From positions 1 to 64,000 of the forward strand of contig NZ_JARQWV010000026.1 in NCBI RefSeq assembly GCF_029543245.1: 64,000 nt of DNA. The letters run 5' to 3'. This document shows, in pieces, positions 26,574 to 34,597 of this stretch. This DNA comes from Caulobacter endophyticus. Lineage in GTDB: Bacteria > Pseudomonadota > Alphaproteobacteria > Caulobacterales > Caulobacteraceae. The notes under the pieces were generated by a model that did not search any database, was not told the DNA's origin, and worked only from the letters and a program-made list of their open reading frames with translations. A program made the position numbers and the translations under genes. Positions within the stretch are counted from its first letter, which is position 1. Each line of letters opens with the position of its first letter.

Positions 26574-26833
26574 CCACCGCCGATCCCCTAGCCCCGCTGC
26601 GGGCCAAGTTCCTTGTTCGCGTCGCCGACGATCTGGCCAGGCTGCGCTCGGCCGACACCTCGATGAAGGACCGACACTACGTCGTTCATCGCCTGGCCGG
26701 CGCGGCGGGCGTCTTCGGCTACGGCAAGGTCACCGACCTGGCCCGCGAGCTCGACGACCTGCTGATCGAGCAAGGCGAGGCCCCGCCGGAGGCCTTCGCC
26801 GAACTGATCGCGGCGCTGGAGGGGCTGGGCTAG
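26570..26833 (+). CDS. Hpt-domain phosphotransfer protein
   Basis: An 87-residue protein that is almost only a histidine phosphotransfer helix bundle. The phospho-acceptor is His40 in HYVVHRLAGAAGVFGYGKV, which matches the Hpt signature HxLxGxxxxFG with Arg in the second position. The surrounding helices are Leu/Ala-rich and acidic. It is translationally coupled to the receiver gene (ATGA overlap). Together with the hybrid kinase it supplies every component of a multistep phosphorelay in one operon. The short length is usual for free Hpt proteins in alphaproteobacteria. Confidence 0.85.
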   Translation: MTTADPLAPLRAKFLVRVADDLARLRSADTSMKDRHYVVHRLAGAAGVFGYGKVTDLARELDDLLIEQGEAPPEAFAELIAALEGLG

Positions 26834-26913
26834 GACCGGGGCCTCGCCCCTCCCGGCCTCCGCTCGCCCCACTTCGCTTCCATGCCCATGGCGCACCGGC
26901 CACGACGGCGGTC

Positions 26914-27588
26914 ATGGAACAGCTCTTCGCCCCGACCCTCGTCCTGCACATCGCCTGCGGCCTGGCCGCCGCCGTCGTTGGCCTGGCCCCGATCCTGACG
27001 CGCAAGGGAACGTGCGCGCACCGGCTGTCGGGACGATTGTTCGTCGTTCTGATGGGGGTGATGCTGGCGGCCGCCTGGCTGATGACGGCGCTGCACTTCA
27101 ACGCCTATTTCACCGCCCTGTCGGCGACGGCCAGCCTTGGCCTGTTCTCCGGCTATCGGGTGCTGCGCCGGAAGCGCCCCGACCGCGATCCGGCTCAACG
27201 GGCGACCGCGCTCGACTGGGCCGCCACCCTGGCCGTCGTGGCGATCGGCGCCTGGGTGCTGATGCTGCTGCTGACCGGTGAAAGCGACGCCCCGCGCGCG
27301 CCGAGCATCGCCCTGGTCTGGGGCGCCTTCCTGATGGGCGGCTGGGACCTGTGGCGGTTCGCCCGGCCGACGGACTGGCCGTTTTCGCCCGACCTCTGGA
27401 CCTACGAGCATCTTATGAAGATGCTCGGCGCGTACGGCGCTGTGCTCAGCGCCTTCTCGGGCAACTTCCTGACCTTCCTGCCCACGCCATGGAGCCAGCT
27501 CTGGCCGACCTTGCTGTTCCAACCGCTCGCGATGATCTGGATCGTGGTTCTGGCCACCCAGCGGCGGCGCGCATGGTCGCCCGCCTGA
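26914..27588 (+). CDS. Multi-pass membrane protein, DUF2306-like
   Basis: A 224-aa integral membrane protein with about seven hydrophobic segments, among them LHIACGLAAAVVGLAPILT, LFVVLMGVMLAAAWLMTALHF and ALDWAATLAVVAIGAWVLMLLL. His residues occur at the start (TLVLHIACG) and in the middle (TALHFNAYF, TYEHLMKM), as in DUF2306-type proteins. The function is unknown. Its 3' end overlaps the LytTR gene by 16 nt, so the two are probably co-transcribed and may form a sensor and regulator pair. The 80-nt gap before it holds no obvious hairpin. Confidence 0.72.
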   Translation: MEQLFAPTLVLHIACGLAAAVVGLAPILTRKGTCAHRLSGRLFVVLMGVMLAAAWLMTALHFNAYFTALSATASLGLFSGYRVLRRKRPDRDPAQRATALDWAATLAVVAIGAWVLMLLLTGESDAPRAPSIALVWGAFLMGGWDLWRFARPTDWPFSPDLWTYEHLMKMLGAYGAVLSAFSGNFLTFLPTPWSQLWPTLLFQPLAMIWIVVLATQRRRAWSPA

Positions 27589-28433
27589 AGGCCGCGCCGA
27601 CCGCCGCCTGGGTCTGGGCCTTCACGGCCTACAGTTGGACGGTCACCACGATCAGCGCCGCCTGGTTCGCCCGCCGGCTGGCGGCGGGGCGGGGCGAGAG
27701 CCTGTCCGTGGCCGCCTCCCTGCTCTGGCAGGGCGGGATCTACGCCGCCTGGCTGCCGGCGGCGGGGGTCGTCTGGCTGGTGCTGCGCCGGTTCGGGGCC
27801 GGGGCGCGCGGGATCGCGGCGAACTTCCTGGCCGGCCTCGCCGTCGTGCCGCTGGAGACCCTGACCGCCGGCCTGATCGATCGCGCCTTCATCGGCGGCG
27901 AAGCCGCTCTCGGCGCCCGGATGCTAGAGCGGACGCCGGTCTGCCTGCTGCTCTATTCGGCCATCGTCGCCGTCGGCCTGGCCGCCGCCCACCACCGCCG
28001 CGCCCGCGAGGCCCGGGCTCGCAACGCCCTGCTGGAAGCGGCCCTGGCTCAGGCCCGCGCCGTCGTGGTTCCGCCCCAGGGCGCCGAGCGGCTGATGGTG
28101 ATGTCGGGCGCGCGCCGCATCCCGGTCGAGGTGTCGGCCGTCGAGTGGTTCGGCGCGGCCGACAACTACGTGGTCGTCCACTGGGCCGGCCGCGAGGGCC
28201 TGCTGCGCGCCACGCTCCAGAGCCTGGAAGCGAAGCTCGACCCTCGCCTCTTCGCCCGCGCCCACCGCTCGTCGCTGGTAAACCTCGCTCATGTGCGCGA
28301 GGCCCGCCCCCTGTCGGACGGCTCCTGGCGGCTGACCATGGCCGGCGGCGACGAGGTGGTCACCAGCCGGACGTATCGGGATGCGCTGCTGGAGCGGCTG
28401 GGGGCTCCCCTCACGTCGTCATCCCGGCCGTAG
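27573..28433 (+). CDS. Membrane-anchored LytTR-family transcriptional regulator
   Basis: A 286-aa protein with about four transmembrane segments in the first half (VWAFTAYSWTVTTISAAW, IYAAWLPAAGVVWLVL and others). A short coiled-coil-like linker (REARARNALLEAALAQARAV) leads to a C-terminal LytTR DNA-binding domain. That domain spans residues ~180-280 (IPVEVSAVEWFGAADNYVVVHW, FARAHRSSLVNLAHV). There is no receiver domain, so signal input probably comes through the membrane part or the overlapping DUF2306-like protein. The last residues (TSSSRP) and the TAG stop are encoded by the start of a family A palindrome. ATG 27573 is taken as start because the membrane part then begins cleanly. Confidence 0.85.
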   Translation: MVARLKAAPTAAWVWAFTAYSWTVTTISAAWFARRLAAGRGESLSVAASLLWQGGIYAAWLPAAGVVWLVLRRFGAGARGIAANFLAGLAVVPLETLTAGLIDRAFIGGEAALGARMLERTPVCLLLYSAIVAVGLAAAHHRRAREARARNALLEAALAQARAVVVPPQGAERLMVMSGARRIPVEVSAVEWFGAADNYVVVHWAGREGLLRATLQSLEAKLDPRLFARAHRSSLVNLAHVREARPLSDGSWRLTMAGGDEVVTSRTYRDALLERLGAPLTSSSRP

Positions 28434-28556
28434 CGAAGCGGAGAGCCGGGACCCAGGGGTCGCCGCATCGCGTCGGCCATCGTCTGGGCGGTGAAGCCCC
28501 AGCGGAGCCCAGTCCCCCTTGGGTCCCGGATAGCGCTACGCGCTTCCGGGATGACG
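28417..28556. repeat. Palindromic intergenic element, family A
   Basis: CGTCATCCCGG (28417-28427) and CCGGGATGACG (28546-28556) bound an inverted element with internal GGGACCCAGGGG and CCCTTGGGTCCC segments. It separates the convergent LytTR and GH3 genes. Its left edge encodes the last residues and the stop codon of the LytTR gene. It may act as a bidirectional terminator, although no T tract follows. Confidence 0.85.
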
Positions 28557-28575
28557 AACATTGGGACCAGACCGA

Positions 28576-31038
28576 TCAGCTCCCCGGGCAGCTCACATGC
28601 GCCTGCGTCGGCTCCAGGCGGATCTCGCGGAAGGCCAGCTTGAAGCCGGCCTGCGCCGACAGCACCACCGGCGAGGAGATCCGGCTCATGTCGGCGCCGG
28701 CCGCCTTCAGGCACGACAGCTTGATCTGGGTCTTGCGCCATTCGCCCACCGGGGCCTCGGCGAAGATCTTCGTCACGTCGACGCCCCCGGCGCAGCCCTC
28801 GCCGCATGAGATCGAGAAGCCCACCGGCCCCTGGGCCTTCGCATCGACGCGGTAGGTCAGGGCGATCGACAGGTCGCCGGTGGTCTGGCGGGAGAGATCG
28901 GCCGGCGGTCCGTTGACCAGCAGGGCGCCGGGACCGGTCCAGGTCGCCAGGCGCGCGTCCTCCTGGGCGGCGGCGTCGATGGCGGTCAGCTTCACCCCGC
29001 CGGCGGTCGACAGCAGCCACGGGGCCGGCGTGCGGCCCGAGACGAAGTACTTGTCGACATTGACGCCGGCGCCGGACACGCCCGACACCTCGCCCAGCGT
29101 CGCCACCTTGCCGGGCTTGGCGTAGCTGAGGCCGTAGCCATAGGCGAACTGCGGATCGTAACCCGCGTCGCCCTTGTTCAGCGGCCCCTGGTCAGCGCGC
29201 TTGGGCCAGCTGAACGACAGCTTGCCGGTGAAGTCGCGCCGCGACTTGCCGTCCTTGCCGGCCACCAGAACGTCGGCGACGCCGCCGCCTTCCGAGCCCG
29301 GCAGCCAGGCCGCCACGAAGGCGTCCGAGGCGTTGATCTCCGGGTTCACCCACAGCGGGCGACCCGACAGGAACACCGCCACCACCGGTACGCCGGCGGC
29401 CTTGAGCTTCTTGAGCAGCGCCAGGTCGGTCTTGTCGCCCGGCTGGTATTCGAGATGCTGCAGGTCGCCCTGGAACTCGGCATAGGGCGTCTCGCCGAAC
29501 ACCACCACCGCCACGTCCGGCTTGTCGGTGAAGGCGCCGTCCTTGGACAGGGTCGCCTTGCCGCCCGAGGCCTCGACCGCTTCCTTCAGGCCGCTCCAGA
29601 TCGACTGGGCGCCAGGGAAGTCGGCGTTGGTGTTGCCCGTGCCTTGCCACGACAGGGTCCAGCCGCCGGCCGCCTTGCCGATGTCGTCGGCGTCGCCGGC
29701 CACCAGCACCTTGGCGCCCGCCTTGATCGGCAGCACGCCGTCGTTCTTCAGCAGCACCAGCGACTTGGCCACCGCCTCGCGAGCCAGGGCGCGGTGATCG
29801 GGCGCGCCGACGCGCTCGTAGCGGCCCTGCACCGGCGGGGCGACCCGGTCGAACAGGCCCGACTTGACCTTGACCCGCAGGATGCGGCGCACGGCGTCGT
29901 CGAGGCGCGCCATGCTGATCTCGCCGCTCTCGACCTGCTTGAGCGTATTGTCGAACAGGCCCTGCCAGCTGTCGGGGGCCATGTACATGTCGAGGCCCGC
30001 GTTCAGGGCCTGCGGGCACGAGACGTTCGAACAGCCGTCGACCTGGCCGTGGGCGTTCCAGTCGCCGACGACGAAGCCGGTAAAGCCCATGCGGTCCTTC
30101 AGCACGTCGGTCAGCAGGGTCTTGTTGCCGGTGTGCTTGACGCCGTTCCAGCTGGAGAACGAGGCCATCACCGTCAGGATGCCGGCCTCGATGCTGGGCG
30201 GATAGCCCTGGGCGTGCAGACGCACGAGGTCGGCCTCCGACACCGGGGCGTCGCCCTGGTCCTTGCCGTTCAGCGTGCCGCCGTCGGCGAGGAAGTGCTT
30301 GGCGCTGCCGGCGATCCGGCCGGCTTCCAGCGCCTTGCCGGCGTTGAGCTTGCCCTGCAGGCCCAGGGTCATCCGGCCGGCATAGCTTTTGACGATCTCC
30401 GGATCCTCGCCATAGCCCTCGTAGGCCCGGCCCCAGCGGTCGTCGCGCGGCACGGCCACCGTGGGACCGAAGGTCCAGTCGCCGCCGGCCACGGCCACCT
30501 CTTCGGCGGTCGCCTTGCCGATGCGCTCGATCAGGTCCGGATCGCGGGCTGCCCCCAGGCCGACATTGTGCGGAAAGAGCGTGGCGCCGACCACGTTGTT
30601 GTGGCCGTGCACGGCGTCGATGCCGAACATCAGCGGGATCGGCACGTGGCCGTCGCGGGCCTCAAGCGACACCGCGCGGAACAGGTCGACGAACTGCGCC
30701 CACTCTTTCGGGCCGGCCTTGTCGTTACCGTTGGGGCCCGAGCTGCCGCCGGCCAGGATCGAGCCCAGCGGGTATTCGCGCAGTTGCTCGGGGCGGATCG
30801 AGCCGATGTCGGCCTGGATCGTCTGGCCGACCTTCTCGCGCACCGACATCCTGGCCATCAGCGCGGTGATCCTCGCCTCGGTCGCCGCATCGGTCAGGGC
30901 CGCGGGGCTCTTGACCGCCGGCCAGGCGGCGACGTGCGCCGTGGCCTTGCCGGCGGGGGTCAGCACCTCGGCGCTGGCGACGCTTGTCAGGCTGGTGGCG
31001 GCCAGAAGGGCCAGGGCGGAAAGGCGGAACGGCGTCAC
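28576..31038 (-). CDS. Glycoside hydrolase family 3 exo-beta-glucosidase with C-terminal accessory domain
   Basis: An exported GH3 enzyme of about 820 aa that resembles exo-beta-1,4/1,3-glucosidases. A Sec signal (FRLSALALLAATSLTSVASA) follows the GTG start at 31038; the frame extends upstream but without signal or ribosome site. The barrel shows IGSAKHFLADGGT, and nucleophile Asp326 is in VVGDWNAHGQVDG. The SCPQALNAGLDMYMAPDSW segment is typical of this subgroup. The sandwich domain ends near residue 640. The last ~150 residues form a beta-rich domain (RVDAKAQGPVGFSISCGEGC), perhaps carbohydrate-binding. It is divergent from a LacI-family gene whose dyads lie in between. Confidence 0.92.
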   Translation of the reverse strand: MTPFRLSALALLAATSLTSVASAEVLTPAGKATAHVAAWPAVKSPAALTDAATEARITALMARMSVREKVGQTIQADIGSIRPEQLREYPLGSILAGGSSGPNGNDKAGPKEWAQFVDLFRAVSLEARDGHVPIPLMFGIDAVHGHNNVVGATLFPHNVGLGAARDPDLIERIGKATAEEVAVAGGDWTFGPTVAVPRDDRWGRAYEGYGEDPEIVKSYAGRMTLGLQGKLNAGKALEAGRIAGSAKHFLADGGTLNGKDQGDAPVSEADLVRLHAQGYPPSIEAGILTVMASFSSWNGVKHTGNKTLLTDVLKDRMGFTGFVVGDWNAHGQVDGCSNVSCPQALNAGLDMYMAPDSWQGLFDNTLKQVESGEISMARLDDAVRRILRVKVKSGLFDRVAPPVQGRYERVGAPDHRALAREAVAKSLVLLKNDGVLPIKAGAKVLVAGDADDIGKAAGGWTLSWQGTGNTNADFPGAQSIWSGLKEAVEASGGKATLSKDGAFTDKPDVAVVVFGETPYAEFQGDLQHLEYQPGDKTDLALLKKLKAAGVPVVAVFLSGRPLWVNPEINASDAFVAAWLPGSEGGGVADVLVAGKDGKSRRDFTGKLSFSWPKRADQGPLNKGDAGYDPQFAYGYGLSYAKPGKVATLGEVSGVSGAGVNVDKYFVSGRTPAPWLLSTAGGVKLTAIDAAAQEDARLATWTGPGALLVNGPPADLSRQTTGDLSIALTYRVDAKAQGPVGFSISCGEGCAGGVDVTKIFAEAPVGEWRKTQIKLSCLKAAGADMSRISSPVVLSAQAGFKLAFREIRLEPTQAHVSCPGS

Positions 31039-31238
31039 GGGCGGCCTCGATCGAAAAAGGAGCGCGACGGCCAAGGGGAAAGAGGCCGCCGCGCCCGAAC
31101 ACGCCACGGGAGCAGCGTAGGGTTTCGAGGCGGCGGCTGGCCGACGGGCGCGCGGCGGCTCCCGGGCCACGCGCACGCGCATGGATCTGGCCTCCCGCTC
31201 GCGGGGTCGTCTGCTTGCGACCGCCTCACCCGGCAACG

Positions 31239-31252
31239 AGACAACGTTGTCT
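31239..31252. promoter_or_regulatory. Perfect LacI-type operator (site 1)
   Basis: AGACAACGTTGTCT is an exact 14-bp palindrome with a central CG pair, the usual form of LacI-family operators. It is in the 445-nt gap between the divergent GH3 and LacI genes. On the plus strand TTGTCT (31247-31252) and GCTAATAT (31269-31276) are a possible promoter for the regulator, so the site may also autoregulate. Confidence 0.75.
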
Positions 31253-31274
31253 TACTTAGTGTCAACACGCTAAT

Positions 31275-31296
31275 ATTTGTCCACGCGAGGACAAAT
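31275..31296. repeat. Inverted repeat between the two operators
   Basis: ATTTGTCC (31275-31282) and GGACAAAT (31289-31296) are exact 8-bp complements around ACGCGA. It could be a small hairpin in the regulator leader or an additional binding site. The TTGTC/GACAA half-sites are in everted order compared with the flanking operators. The rest of 31039-31483 holds no gene. Confidence 0.5.
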
Positions 31297-31356
31297 TCGC
31301 CGCAAACCGTTCCGCTGAAAGCGATTTCAACCGAAATCAGAGCACTACGAATTTCT

Positions 31357-31368
31357 GACAACGATGTC
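31357..31368. promoter_or_regulatory. LacI-type operator (site 2)
   Basis: GACAACGATGTC differs from site 1 by one base. The identity continues to the right (TCTTACTT in both), giving two near-identical 18-bp copies with start points 117 bp apart, about eleven helical turns. That spacing would suit looping by a LacI tetramer or cooperative binding. Confidence 0.65.
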
Positions 31369-31483
31369 TTACTTGGAGAGAAGGCGGCATCTATTGGCGC
31401 CTTACACTCAGGAACCGGCTCGACTCGGCCGCCAAGGCCGCGCTATCGCTAACAGCGCGCCGAAAGCCGGCGGCGGGAGCCCG

Positions 31484-32527
31484 ATGCGCAACGTCACCAT
31501 CGTCCATGTGGCCGAAAAGGCCCGGGTCTCGGTCAAGACCGTCTCGCGCGTGGTCAACAACGAGCCGACGGTCACGCCGGAACTGCGCGAGCGCGTACAG
31601 GCGGCCATCGACCAGCTGGGCTACGCCCCCAATATCGCCGCCCGCCGCCTGGGCGGATCGCGCTCGTTCCTGATCGTCGCCTTCAACGACCGCAAGCTGA
31701 CGCTGGAGAACTGGCGTAGCGACCGGGGCAACAACTGGATCGACCGCATGCAGTATGGGGCGATGCTCCGCTGCGACGTGCACGGCTATCACCTGCTGTG
31801 CGAACTGATCGACCTGGAGAGCGACCAGTTGGCCCGGCGAGTGCAGCATGTGCTGTCGTCCCTGCGCCCCGACGGGGTGATCCTGACCCCGCCCAATTGC
31901 GAGGACCCGACGGTGCTCGAGGCGCTGAAGCGCGCCCAGGTTCCGTTCGTGCGCATGGGCTCGGCGGCGGCCGGTCCGGGCGCCCGGGTGCGGATGGACG
32001 ATCAGTCGGCCGCCCGCCAACTGACCGAGCACCTGGTCGAGCAAGGTCATCGCCGCATCGGCTTCGTCACCGGCAGCAAGCGCTTCCTGGCCAGCCGTGC
32101 TCGCGAGGACGGCTACCGCCAGGCGTTGTCGGCCGCCGGCCTGCCGATCGACGAGACCCTGCTGGTTCCCGGCGACTTCACCTTCGAGGGCGGGGTCGCG
32201 GCCGCCGAGGCCCTGCTGTCGCGCCCGGGCCGCCCCACCGCCATCCTTGCCGGCAACGACGAGACGGCCCTGGCCGTCATGCACGTGGCCAGGCGGCTGG
32301 AGATCGTCATTCCCGGAGCGCTGTCGCTGGCCACCTTCGACGACACGCCCAGCGTCCGGCTGTCGCTGCCGCCTTTGACCACCGTGCGCCAGCCGGTGGC
32401 CGAGATGGCCGCCCAGGCCGTCGACCTGCTGGTCGCCGCGGCCGCAAAGGACGGCAAGCTGTCGCGCGCCGATCACCTGCTGCCTTTCGAACTGGCCCTG
32501 CGCGCCTCGACTGCGCCGCCGCCTTAA
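31484..32527 (+). CDS. LacI-family transcriptional regulator of carbohydrate use
   Basis: A 347-aa LacI/GalR repressor. The N-terminal helix-turn-helix and hinge helix read VAEKARVSVKTVSRVVNNEP and PNIAARRLG. The periplasmic-binding-protein-like sugar domain fills the rest, with EHLVEQGHRRIGFVTGSK, AILAGNDETALAVMHVARRL and LATFDDTPSVRLSLPPLTTV. The ATG at 31484 follows GCGGGAG and begins the HTH correctly. It is divergent from a GH3 gene, with two dyads between them. Matching dyads before the GH3 gene at 17233 and possibly the GH43 gene at 353 suggest a scattered regulon. The inducer is probably a sugar released by these enzymes. Confidence 0.9.
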   Translation: MRNVTIVHVAEKARVSVKTVSRVVNNEPTVTPELRERVQAAIDQLGYAPNIAARRLGGSRSFLIVAFNDRKLTLENWRSDRGNNWIDRMQYGAMLRCDVHGYHLLCELIDLESDQLARRVQHVLSSLRPDGVILTPPNCEDPTVLEALKRAQVPFVRMGSAAAGPGARVRMDDQSAARQLTEHLVEQGHRRIGFVTGSKRFLASRAREDGYRQALSAAGLPIDETLLVPGDFTFEGGVAAAEALLSRPGRPTAILAGNDETALAVMHVARRLEIVIPGALSLATFDDTPSVRLSLPPLTTVRQPVAEMAAQAVDLLVAAAAKDGKLSRADHLLPFELALRASTAPPP

Positions 32528-32638
32528 AGAAGCCTCGCCGACCCGCGACGGGATGTCGCGGGGAGCTTGACCAGCCAGCCGTCGCGCCCTTTCCTCTTGC
32601 GACTTCGATTTTGGAGCCGGCAGCGCTTGGCCAGAGAC

Positions 32639-34348
32639 ATGACCCAGGTCGACGCCGCCTCAGCCGCCGCCGGACCGCCCACCGTCCGAAGGCGGCTGTT
32701 GATCATGGCCCTGTGCCTGGTCGCCCCGGCCATCGTCTTCATGGCCCTGCTGGCCCGCGCCGAATACGGCCAGAGCCAGGGCCGCTACGAGCAGCAGTTG
32801 ATCGCCACCACCCGGGCGCTGGGCCTAGCCGTCGATCGCCAGCTGGCCCTGGGCCAGAGCACCCTGCAGGCCCTGGCCGTCTCGCCCGCCCTGGCCGCCG
32901 GCGACCTGGAAAGCTTCGAGCGCCAGGCCCGCGCCGCCGTGCGCACCAAGGACGCCTGGATCGTGCTGATCTCGCCCCGCGGCCAGGTGATCAACACCCG
33001 CCTGCCGCAGGGCCAGCCCCCGCCCCGCACCGCCGGCCTGCCGCCCGAGCGCTGGGCCGCCGTCCGTTCGGGCCGCACCACGGTGTCGAACCTCACCCAG
33101 GGCAAGGTCGCCGGCCAGCCGATCGTGGCCATCGACATGCCGGTGATCGTCGACGGCGAGCTCTACGACCTGGCCTACATCCAGACCCCCGCCGCCTTCG
33201 CCCCGCTGTTCGCCGCCCAGGGCGTGCCGGAAAGCTGGACGGCCAGCATCGTCGACCGTAACGCCCGCCTGGTGGCCCGCTCGCGCGACCAGGAGAAGAT
33301 GCTGGGCCGTTCGGCCAGCAAGCCGATGCTCGAGGCCATGGCCAAGGACAACGACGGCGTGCTCGAGACCTATACCCTCGACGGCACCCCCACCCTGTCG
33401 GCCTTCAGCCGCTCGCCGACCTACGGCTGGAGCTTCATCGTGGGCGTGCCGCGCACCGAGCTGGAGCGCGCCAACCTGTCGTCCCTGGCCCTGCTGGTGG
33501 CTGCGGGCCTGGCCCTGCTGGCCATCGGCGCCGGCGCGGCCCTGGTGTTCTCGCGCGGCATCTCCCGCGAGGTGCGGGCCCTCGTGGCGGACGCCCGGCT
33601 CATGGCCTCCGGCGGCGAGATGCCCGCCCAGACTACCGGCGGCCTGCGCGAGATCGGCGAGGTGCGCGAGGCCCTGCACGCCACCTCCCGACAGCTGCGC
33701 GCCCGCGAGGCCGAGGAAAAACGCGCCCAGGCCCGCCAGCAGCTGATGATCAACGAACTGAATCACAGGGTTAAGAACACCCTGGCCACGGTGCAGTCGC
33801 TGGCGCTGCAAAGCCTGGGCAAGGGCGAGGCCGCGCCCGGCTTCGACGCCTTCAACGAACGGCTCTACGCCCTGGCCCGCGCCCACGACCTCCTGACCCG
33901 CACCGTGTGGGAAAGCGCCGACCTGGCGGACCTGCTGCGCCAGACGCTTGAGCCCTATGGCGACCGCGCCCATGTCGAGGGTCCGCCCGCCGCCCTGCCG
34001 CCCAGCGCGGCGCTGGCCCTGTCGATGGTGTTCCACGAACTGGCCACCAACGCCTCCAAGTACGGCGGCCTGTCCACCCCGGCCGGCCGCGTCGAGGTCA
34101 CCTGGCGGCGCGACCCGCTGGACCCTTACCGCCTGGCCCTGCGCTGGGTCGAGAGCGGCGGACCCAAGCTGACGGGCCCGCCCAGCCGAAAGGGCTTCGG
34201 CTCGCGCCTGATCGCCGCCAGCCTGCGCAACGAACTGAAGGGCGAGGCCCAGTTCGACTACCAGGGCACGGGGCTGGTCTGCACACTGACGGTCCGCGCC
34301 GGCGGCGCCCAGGATTTGGGCGACGACGCCCCCGCCGCCGACGCCTGA
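32639..34348 (+). CDS. HWE-family sensor histidine kinase with periplasmic sensor domain
   Basis: A membrane kinase of about 569 aa. TM1 lies at residues ~22-40 and a long periplasmic dCache-like region (about 45-280) senses an unknown ligand. TM2 follows at about 285-305 (LALLVAAGLALLAIGAGAAL). The kinase core has all HWE signatures: His376 in NELNHRVKNTLATVQSLAL, the N box FHELATNASKYGGLS, and the WxE motif in RWVESGGP. No response regulator lies beside it, so it is an orphan. The start is uncertain: ATG 32639 lacks a good ribosome site, and the frame is open back to TTG 32567. It follows the LacI gene but a functional link is not evident. Confidence 0.88.
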   Translation: MTQVDAASAAAGPPTVRRRLLIMALCLVAPAIVFMALLARAEYGQSQGRYEQQLIATTRALGLAVDRQLALGQSTLQALAVSPALAAGDLESFERQARAAVRTKDAWIVLISPRGQVINTRLPQGQPPPRTAGLPPERWAAVRSGRTTVSNLTQGKVAGQPIVAIDMPVIVDGELYDLAYIQTPAAFAPLFAAQGVPESWTASIVDRNARLVARSRDQEKMLGRSASKPMLEAMAKDNDGVLETYTLDGTPTLSAFSRSPTYGWSFIVGVPRTELERANLSSLALLVAAGLALLAIGAGAALVFSRGISREVRALVADARLMASGGEMPAQTTGGLREIGEVREALHATSRQLRAREAEEKRAQARQQLMINELNHRVKNTLATVQSLALQSLGKGEAAPGFDAFNERLYALARAHDLLTRTVWESADLADLLRQTLEPYGDRAHVEGPPAALPPSAALALSMVFHELATNASKYGGLSTPAGRVEVTWRRDPLDPYRLALRWVESGGPKLTGPPSRKGFGSRLIAASLRNELKGEAQFDYQGTGLVCTLTVRAGGAQDLGDDAPAADA

Positions 34349-34372
34349 ACGGGCAGCCGCGCGCGTGCGCGC

Positions 34373-34393
34373 CAAGCGCCGGCCGGGCGCTTG
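34373..34393 (+). terminator. GC hairpin after the kinase gene, weak terminator candidate
   Basis: CAAGCGCC (34373-34380) and GGCGCTTG (34386-34393) form a perfect 8-bp stem with a 5-nt loop, 25 nt after the kinase stop. No T tract follows, so intrinsic termination is doubtful. It may only stabilise the 3' end. Confidence 0.4.
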
Positions 34394-34532
34394 ACCGATG
34401 TTCTCCGGCCAAACGTGATGGTCGATCCGCTCAGCACCCATCCTGGGGCGCCGTCGGATCGATCATATTGCCTCGCCGCGTAGATTGATCTTCCATGACG
34501 CCCGGGATGCGGCCGCCAGAGCCGTGACCATC

Positions 34533-34583
34533 TGGAGCGTGGCAGCCGAAAGTGTTTGCGGTTTCGGCGTCCGCCACGCTCCA
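34533..34583 (+). promoter_or_regulatory. Structured 5' leader of the rut operon, hairpin 1
   Basis: An outer 11-bp perfect stem, TGGAGCGTGGC (34533-34543) with GCCACGCTCCA (34573-34583), encloses an inner 7-bp stem GCCGAAA (34545-34551) and TTTCGGC (34562-34568). The inner loop is 10 nt, with an asymmetric internal bulge of 1 and 4 nt. It matches no leader class that I recognise. With hairpin 2 it forms a compact candidate cis-regulatory RNA before rutB. Confidence 0.6.
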
Positions 34584-34597
34584 AAACGTTAGGAAGA

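Noticed and set aside
34386-34420. TTGACC...GGCCAA near 34391 as a RutR operator
   Set aside because: The spacer is about 10 nt, whereas the known RutR site has 4 nt between the arms, and the right arm has a mismatch.
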